This document shows positions 1-3,357 of a stretch of 10,843 nucleotides of DNA, in pieces. A program made the position numbers and the translations under genes. The notes under the pieces are model-generated. The model made no database searches, had not been told where the DNA came from, and saw nothing but the letters and a program-made list of their open reading frames with translations. How positions within the stretch are numbered: the stretch's first letter is position 1; each line of letters begins with the position of its first letter. The DNA is taken from positions 1-10,843 of the forward strand of contig JBGTKH010000440.1 in the NCBI GenBank assembly GCA_041744735.1, written 5' to 3'. Source of the DNA: JBGTKH01 sp041744735 (GTDB lineage Bacteria > Planctomycetota > Planctomycetia > Pirellulales > Pirellulaceae).

Positions 1-51
1 GCATTTTTTTGAACTTCAGTCGGTGTTGTCGTGAAAGGCTTCATGCCAAAA

Positions 52-71
52 CACCGGGTTCATTCCCGGTG
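52..71. repeat. Perfect 7-bp hairpin resembling a tRNA T-arm with one base missing
   Basis: CACCGGG (52-58) and CCCGGTG (65-71) form a perfect 7-bp stem around the 6-base loop TTCATT. A standard tRNA T-arm reads GGGTTCGATTCCC. This one reads GGGTTCATTCCC, that is, the same with the G after TTC absent. No matching anticodon arm, D-arm or acceptor stem is visible, so it is not a tRNA gene. It lies about 100 bases before a recombinase fragment. Because integrases of this class often use tRNA 3' ends as attachment sites, a decayed attachment site or tRNA fragment is possible. An unrelated hairpin is equally possible. Confidence 0.35.
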
Positions 72-94
72 CAATGGTAGTTGCTCAAAGGCCA

Positions 95-131
95 GCTGCC
101 AAGAGGAACCATGCTCCGGCTTCTTGGCAGC
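95..131. repeat. Perfect 10-bp inverted repeat upstream of the integrase remnant
   Basis: GCTGCCAAGA (95-104) is exactly complementary to TCTTGGCAGC (122-131). The 17-base loop contains a further GGA/TCC pairing (105-107 with 115-117). No T-tract follows on either strand, so a simple intrinsic terminator is not supported. It could be the end of a mobile element, a regulator site or a transcribed hairpin; the sequence does not decide. Confidence 0.6.
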
Positions 132-160
132 CGTGACTTTGAACGCGGCCACGCGGACCG

Positions 161-431
161 ATGCGTGCCGCTTCGCCGCTGCAACACGCTAAACCGTTCT
201 CACGGCATACGCTTCGGAAACGGTATCGAACTGCGTGTCGCGTTCTCGGTGCGATTGGAAACGCTAACTATTCATCACGGTCGCCACACGTTCATTTCTC
301 ATGCGCTGGCCGGCGGCAGGACGTTGGCCGAGGTGCGAGATGCGGTCGGGCATGCAAATGTCTCGATTACGTCCGCGTATCTACACATCGCGGTGGAGGA
401 TGATGAGGTGGGAACGCTGTTCAAGATGTAA
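161..431 (+). pseudogene. Tyrosine recombinase (phage-type integrase) C-terminal fragment, frameshifted
   Basis: This is the 3' end of a tyrosine recombinase, an enzyme that cuts and rejoins DNA at attachment sites through a tyrosine nucleophile. In the downstream frame (252-431) the catalytic signature is clear: HHGRHTF (the H-x-x-R box), then VGHAN, then ITSAYLH with the expected nucleophilic Tyr, ending VEDDEVGTLFKM and TAA at 429-431. Just upstream, another frame (about 194-250) reads PFSRHTLRKRYRTACRVLG, which resembles the preceding helix of the same domain. Joining the two requires skipping one base near 251, so there is a net +1 frameshift. The box I arginine and the whole N-terminal DNA-binding domain are absent from the 160 bases upstream. 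I infer a dead fragment left by a lost mobile element. The left boundary is uncertain, because stops at 134 and 140 interrupt the upstream frame. Confidence 0.72.
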
Positions 432-534
432 CACCGCTGCTCGGTAGCCTCCTACTTCAGTCTTCAACTCGTCCGGGCACCGCTTCGATCTCGCGGTCGC
501 GTAGCGATGAGATAGGGCCAGTGCTGTTCGGTTG

Positions 535-554
535 TTGTCAGGCACTGCTGACAA
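535..554. repeat. Perfect 7-bp hairpin between the integrase remnant and the RTX gene
   Basis: TTGTCAG (535-541) pairs with CTGACAA (548-554) around the loop GCACTG. It sits in the 250-base gap between two 3' ends facing each other, the integrase remnant on plus (ending 431) and the RTX gene on minus (ending 682). It could therefore act as a shared terminator, but no U-rich tract follows on either strand. Nothing else is recognised in 432-681. Confidence 0.4.
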
Positions 555-681
555 ATTCTAAACAGACAGATAACCTGCACTGTCCGTGCTGCGCGAAACG
601 CCCTCGCAGATCGCCAGGTTGGTCCGTCGCAGCAGCGCTGGCCGAGGAGCGCAGTTGGCGACTCCTGCCCTTTATTCGTCT

Positions 682-1674
682 TTATTCTTCTTCAGCTGTA
701 TCAAGTCCAGCCCTGAGAAAGTAGACATCGAGTTGGTCGACGAAGAGTCGGGATGGTCCCCCCTCTTGCTCAAAGGTATCTCGCTCAGTTCCGCCGTAGA
801 GGAAATTGGTGGTCCCCCGCCCCTTGATGCGGTCCATTCCGTTGCCGCCAAAGAGACGGTTCAGGCCAAAGTTCCCCGTGATGGTGTCACTACCATCTGC
901 ACCGTCGGCGAGTGTGCTGCCGTTCCCTTTGCTGAGGATGATGTCATCACCGTCGCCCCCTCGGAGGGTCGCTGTGCCCGGCGTGGCGCTCGTGATCGTG
1001 TCGTTGCCCCCCTCGCCGTTGATCGAAACCGAGGTGCGGGCCGTGCTTCGAATCGAGTCGTTGTCGTCTCCCCCTGTGATCGAGGCGATGCCGACGTCGA
1101 TCGCTCGAATGATGTCCTGACCAACTTCGCCATGCAGAGTCGCCCGGCTGGCCTGGTTTACGGTGAGCGTGTCATCCCCCGTCCCTCCGCGGATGAAGGC
1201 CGGGCCAGTGGTCGTGGCCGTGATCGTGTCGTTGCCGCCATTGCCCAGGATCGTTACCTGGCTGGCGTCACTGCTGGTGATCGTGTCGCTCCCCGTGCCG
1301 CCGTAAATCGCGGCCGTCTTGCCACTGGTAACGGCACCAGTCGTGATCGTATTGTTGCCGTCTCCCGTGTTAACAACGACGTCTTTATCGAGCGTGTAGG
1401 TAATCGTGTCGGATCCAGCCCGACCGTTGATCAAGGCACTGGTGATATTCGCGAGCGGAAACATGGAGTTCACGCTATTGAAGGTGACCAGAGCATTCGT
1501 ACCGGATTTGCTCACCACAATGGTGTCTGCACCGCTGCCACCAACGATCGTCAATACGCCGTCGATCAGGTCGGCGGCAAACATCGAGCGTTGCTCGAGG
1601 AATTCGATCCGCGGGCAAAATTTTCGTTTAAGCACTTGTTTAATCCCAAAAGAGAGTTTCAACAGAAGTTTCAC
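682..1674 (-). CDS. LEPR-XLL-type exported protein of RTX-like calcium-binding repeats
   Basis: This 330-residue protein has a basic N-terminus (KQVLKRKFCPRIEFLEQRSMFAAD, about residues 12-35; LEPR-XLL core 26-35). In planctomycetes this motif marks large exported or surface proteins. The rest is a beta-roll: glycine/aspartate turns such as GGTGSDTI, GNGGNDTI, GGTGDDTL and GEGGNDTI recur from about residue 84 to 300. These resemble the RTX nonapeptide GGxGxDxUx, which binds Ca2+ in type I-secreted proteins. From residue 125 the spacing is exactly 19 residues for seven consecutive units, then 18. The C-terminus is acidic (DTAEEE). No enzyme domain is visible, so a structural or calcium-binding surface role is inferred. 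The start is GTG at 1674, with AAGG close upstream. A TTG at 1701 is an alternative, and an in-frame stop at 1723-1725 bounds the frame. Its upstream region is the hairpin-rich stretch 1720-1948. It may be cargo of the eroded element whose recombinase tails flank it. Confidence 0.8.
   Translation of the reverse strand: MKLLLKLSFGIKQVLKRKFCPRIEFLEQRSMFAADLIDGVLTIVGGSGADTIVVSKSGTNALVTFNSVNSMFPLANITSALINGRAGSDTITYTLDKDVVVNTGDGNNTITTGAVTSGKTAAIYGGTGSDTITSSDASQVTILGNGGNDTITATTTGPAFIRGGTGDDTLTVNQASRATLHGEVGQDIIRAIDVGIASITGGDDNDSIRSTARTSVSINGEGGNDTITSATPGTATLRGGDGDDIILSKGNGSTLADGADGSDTITGNFGLNRLFGGNGMDRIKGRGTTNFLYGGTERDTFEQEGGPSRLFVDQLDVYFLRAGLDTAEEE
739..1302 (-). repeat. Ten RTX-like repeats of 19 then 18 residues
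   Basis: Residues 125-312 of the minus-strand protein. Repeat starts fall at residues 125, 144, 163, 182, 201, 220, 239, 258, 276 and 294. Each unit has one Gly/Asp calcium-type turn (GGxGxDTI) followed by a variable beta-strand half ending in hydrophobics (VTIL, AFIR, ATLH, ASIT). Classical RTX has a turn every 9 residues; here every second turn is degenerate. Repeats at the protein level are diverged, so recent duplication is unlikely. Confidence 0.8.
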
Positions 1675-1719
1675 AAACCTTGCGAGGCTCGCCGCGCATC
1701 CAAAACGGAATAAGCGTCA

Positions 1720-1948
1720 GCAAGTCAGTCGAGTAGCCGCTCGACCATCAATTAATTCACCGACTTGCGATAGCAAAAATGTTCGCCTGAGAGCGAAAAG
1801 AGACGCTATGAGCGTTGTGGCAAAGCTAAAAGGTCGTTGTCCTGTCCTACCCAACGACAACGACTGCCTGGACAAGCCGCAAGAGACTTGCGGATTCTTT
1901 GGCCCGGTTCACAAGCGGCTTCTCAGAAGTCGACTAGCGTTAACCGGG
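1720..1948. other. Run of consecutive perfect hairpins: candidate structured RNA or folded DNA element
   Basis: In order: GCAAGTC (1720-1726) with GACTTGC (1762-1768), enclosing GTCGAG (1728-1733) with CTCGAC (1740-1745); TTCGC/GCGAA (1782-1786/1793-1797); ACGCT-ATG-AGCGT (1803-1815); GTCGTTGTC (1833-1841) with GACAACGAC (1856-1864); CCGCAAG-AGA-CTTGCGG (1877-1893), followed by ATTCTTT; and CCCGGTT (1903-1909) with AACCGGG (1942-1948), enclosing CGGCTTC-TCA-GAAGTCG (1916-1932, one G-T pair). The helices do not conflict, so all could form at once. The 1877-1893 stem with ATTCTTT could act as a plus-strand terminator. The strand is undetermined, no known RNA family was recognised, and the function is unknown. 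Confidence 0.5.
1877..1900 (+). terminator. Possible plus-strand intrinsic terminator hairpin
   Basis: CCGCAAG (1877-1883), loop AGA and CTTGCGG (1887-1893) form a perfect 7-bp, GC-rich stem with a triloop. ATTCTTT (1894-1900) follows at once. The T-tract is short and interrupted, so termination would be weak. No plus-strand gene clearly ends just upstream, so the hairpin may instead be one helix of the larger structured region. Confidence 0.3.
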
Positions 1949-2171
1949 TCGCACAGGTGCCATATCCACCAGTGAGAAACTGCGTGAGCGTGGAAGCAAC
2001 TGCTGCGAATGTCCCAACCATCATTGTTCTAAGATCGCCGCAATGTACCACAGGCTGCACTCTGATTGAGCCGAATTACTCAAGTGGCGGCAATCCCTTT
2101 ACTGAAATTACGAATGGTCCTGCTAGCGGTGTGCGGGCGAATTGCGGCGACATCGGGTCGGCGACTGCTAA

Positions 2172-2306
2172 CCGGATGAGTTGCGCGGCAGCGGCCAAAT
2201 CACTGGTGGACCGTCGAATTTCTCAGCGAAGAATAAGCAAGAGTTCGCGAAGCATCTTGATCGTTGGCTCACGGCAGTCCAAAGACGACGAAAGGAGATC
2301 CATTGA
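2172..2306 (+). CDS. Possible short gene or 3' gene fragment of unknown function
   Basis: After a TAA at 2169-2171 this frame stays open to TGA at 2304-2306. It encodes up to 44 residues whose composition looks protein-like: an SGQITGG segment, then a charged helix (KNKQEFAKHLDRWLTAVQRRRKEIH). No ATG is present; TTG at 2181 is the best start. I do not recognise the family. It could be the surviving end of a larger broken gene, which suits the decayed surroundings, or chance. Its stop overlaps the TTG of the next small frame in the motif ATTGA. Confidence 0.22.
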   Translation, partial: PDELRGSGQITGGPSNFSAKNKQEFAKHLDRWLTAVQRRRKEIH

Positions 2307-2356
2307 ATCCTCCGTTTTCGGCGGTGGCCGATCCGCGCAGATGGAGGGCAAGCTGA
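2303..2356 (+). CDS. Possible 17-codon leader, in frame with the zinc-ribbon gene
   Basis: AAAGGAGAT (2291-2299), an excellent Shine-Dalgarno sequence, lies 5 bases before TTG at 2303. That frame runs NPPFSAVADPRRWRAS to TGA at 2354-2356. The same frame resumes one codon later at the ATG (2360) of the zinc-ribbon gene. It may be a leader peptide coupling translation to the gene, or an N-terminal extension cut off by one nonsense codon. It is too short to judge by coding statistics. Confidence 0.25.
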   Translation: MNPPFSAVADPRRWRAS

Positions 2357-2359
2357 CGT

Positions 2360-2800
2360 ATGAAAATGCACTGGCATTGCCGGAGTTGTGGCCACGACGA
2401 ACCAACGCCGCGCGAAGATGCGGTGCTGCGCCTGCAGAGCATCGGTCGATTGAAGCGAGGAGTGCGCGTCGAAACCGATCTTCTCTTGGAATTGGCGCGG
2501 GTCTCCGCGGGTGAATTGTCTTGCATCGCGTGCGGCGTCACGGGTTTAGCGCTAAACGAAGGTGTTCCCGCTCACGATGATTTCGGCCGCCGGTGCGAAG
2601 TCTGCCGCCAGTTGATCGATCCCGAGCGGCTTGAGGTTTTCCCCGATTCCACGCTATGCACTAACTGCCAAAAAGGCGAGGATCGCGGAGTAGATTCCAC
2701 CATGCCCGAGTATTGCTCCAGTTGTGGCACCCCGCTGGTGCTGGCGAAATCGACCATCGGCGTGACGCGCTATCGCATGAGTTGCCCGCAATGTCGGTGA
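2360..2800 (+). CDS. Triple zinc-ribbon protein with a DksA/TraR-like central C4 finger
   Basis: This is a 146-residue cytosolic protein with no signal peptide or membrane segment. It has twelve cysteines in six CxxC pairs, which form three four-cysteine sites. The first is C7/C10 with C55/C58 (WHCRSCGHDEPT ... GELSCIACG), with a 44-residue basic-acidic insert between the pairs. The second is C79/C82 with C100/C103 (CEVCRQLIDPERLEVFPDSTLC), spaced as in the DksA/TraR C4 finger. The third is C119/C122 with C142/C145 (EYCSSCGTP ... SCPQC), a plain zinc ribbon. DksA-family proteins act on RNA polymerase through a coiled coil; no such coiled coil or acidic tip is visible here. Nucleic-acid or protein binding is therefore the safest inference. 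ATG 2360 has GGAGGG 11 bases upstream; ATG 2366 is an alternative. The reading frame is intact with good composition, so it is probably functional although the genes around it are broken. Confidence 0.75.
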   Translation: MKMHWHCRSCGHDEPTPREDAVLRLQSIGRLKRGVRVETDLLLELARVSAGELSCIACGVTGLALNEGVPAHDDFGRRCEVCRQLIDPERLEVFPDSTLCTNCQKGEDRGVDSTMPEYCSSCGTPLVLAKSTIGVTRYRMSCPQCR

Positions 2801-2828
2801 TGGTTCGATTGGGGCCGTACGCGCTGCG

Positions 2829-2900
2829 AACGTGTCAACCACTTCCGTATTTCTGTACGTCGCCGTGGAGGATGATGCGGTGGGGAGGGCTCTTCGGATG
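2829..2900 (+). pseudogene. Second tyrosine-recombinase C-terminal tail, diverged remnant
   Basis: The frame reads NVSTTSVFLYVAVEDDAVGRALRM. It aligns without gaps to the tail of the first integrase remnant, NVSITSAYLHIAVEDDEVGTLFKM (357-428): 14 of 24 residues and, by my count, 49 of 72 bases match. The nucleophilic tyrosine position (Y in ITSAYLH) is F here (TTSVFLY), so this copy could not be catalytic. The H-x-x-R box is missing; upstream only a short GAVRAA (about 2811-2828) may belong to it. No stop follows the final Met, and the frame runs on antisense to the M41 fragment. The divergence from the first tail argues against a recent duplication and for separate integrase lineages. Confidence 0.65.
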
Positions 2901-2901
2901 A

Positions 2902-3270
2902 CTACTCCGTTTGTGCAGCCGCCTGATCGAACAAGTGCCGTGCGGCTCGGCCGCTGATCGTCGTGCAACGGAGCAGTTCCGCGGCAATCAATTCGGTCGC
3001 TCGCCAGATAGCAGGAGCGGCGAGCAGGTGTTCGACTTTGTGGAGCAGTCGACGTTCGAGGCGGGCAACTTGCTTCTCGCCGCTGGCGCGCTGCGACGTC
3101 AGAGCCCGCACGACGCGCAAGTCTTGCTGCGCTCCGGCCCACGCATTTTCACCCGTGTAACAGGCTTCCGCGGCAACGCCGCCGAGCAAGATCAGGATTT
3201 CGACCTCGACCGGATCGTGTGCCGGCTTGACTCGACCCTTCTTTTTAGTCGGATGAACCTTTTTTCGCAC
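2902..3270 (-). pseudogene. M41 (FtsH-like) peptidase C-terminal half, lacking the HExxH part
   Basis: The C-terminal part of an M41 zinc metallopeptidase, the protease domain of FtsH. Counting from an upstream ATG at 3396, residues 65-100 read VEILILLGGVAAEA and then TGENAWAGAQQDLRVVRAL. This matches the FtsH segment LGGRAAE ... GExTxGAxNDL, whose Asp (here D92, bases 3121-3123) is the third zinc ligand. The helical tail (about residues 108-164, with ERRLLHKVEHLL and WRATELIAAELL) follows. The catalytic HExxH helix that should lie N-terminal is absent: residues before about 55 have no peptidase character, and the other minus frames over 3240-3400 do not supply it. The best remaining start is GTG at 3270. 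Without HExxH it cannot be an active protease. No AAA+ ATPase domain is present either; small stand-alone M41 proteins occur in planctomycetes (recalled). Its stop lies two bases from the end of the second integrase tail. Confidence 0.65.
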
Positions 3271-3296
3271 AAAGGAGAGGGTACAAGCGGCGGCAG

Positions 3297-3314
3297 GGTG
3301 TAGACGGTGTAGAC
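3297..3314. repeat. Perfect 9-bp tandem repeat upstream of the giant gene
   Basis: GGTGTAGAC occurs twice head to tail (3297-3305 and 3306-3314), 43 bases before the start codon at 3358. It lies outside convincing coding sequence, in the likely 5' leader or promoter of the giant exoprotein. It may be a regulator-binding direct repeat or a simple slippage duplication. I saw no reliable -35/-10 pair here: TTGACT at 3227-3232 has no good partner. Confidence 0.4.
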
Positions 3315-3347
3315 TGAGACCTGGGAGTTCTGCCACTCGTCGCAATC

Positions 3348-3351
3348 GGAG
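3348..3351 (+). promoter_or_regulatory. Shine-Dalgarno GGAG for the 3358 start
   Basis: GGAG stands six bases before ATG 3358. It supports this start over the internal ATG at 3562, which has no purine-rich sequence upstream. Many planctomycete genes lack such a site, so its absence at 3562 is weak evidence against that start. Confidence 0.45.
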
Positions 3352-3357
3352 CATTCC

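Larger units (their letters stand above)
1675..2171. other. Gene-free region, hairpin-rich in its left part
   Basis: No frame here reads as a convincing protein on either strand. Frames such as 1406-1975 (+) and 1837-2514 (+) overlap real genes and have shapeless composition. The left part (1720-1948) is packed with perfect inverted repeats, listed separately. It should also contain the promoter of the minus-strand RTX gene, but I cannot point to convincing -35 and -10 boxes. From 1950 to 2171 I see only short weak repeats (for example TTGAG/CTCAA in the 2060s-2080s) and no recognisable gene. Confidence 0.5.

Noticed and set aside
20..76. A tRNA gene ending in the 52-71 T-arm-like hairpin
   Set aside because: The T-loop is one base short, and no anticodon stem, D-arm or acceptor pairing could be built upstream. 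Kept only as a possible remnant.
586..1713. 375-residue plus-strand open frame opposite the RTX gene, rich in DRVV/NRVV repeats
   Set aside because: It is the mirror of the repeated Gly/Asp codons on the minus strand. The minus strand has a recognisable N-terminal motif and RTX repeats; this frame has neither.
1833..1948. Integron attC site
   Set aside because: The paired cores GTTRRRY and RYYYAAC are not present in the right arrangement, and the stems are perfect rather than carrying the usual extrahelical bases.
1837..2514. 225-residue plus-strand frame
   Set aside because: It runs across the hairpin region and into the zinc-ribbon gene in another frame, with shapeless composition and no family signature.
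3227..3255. Sigma-70 promoter with TTGACT as -35 for the giant gene
   Set aside because: At 17 bases the -10 position reads CGGATG, a poor match, and planctomycete promoters are not well predicted by this consensus.
2911..3303. 130-residue plus-strand frame
   Set aside because: It lies antisense to the M41 fragment, whose minus-strand reading matches conserved FtsH motifs.
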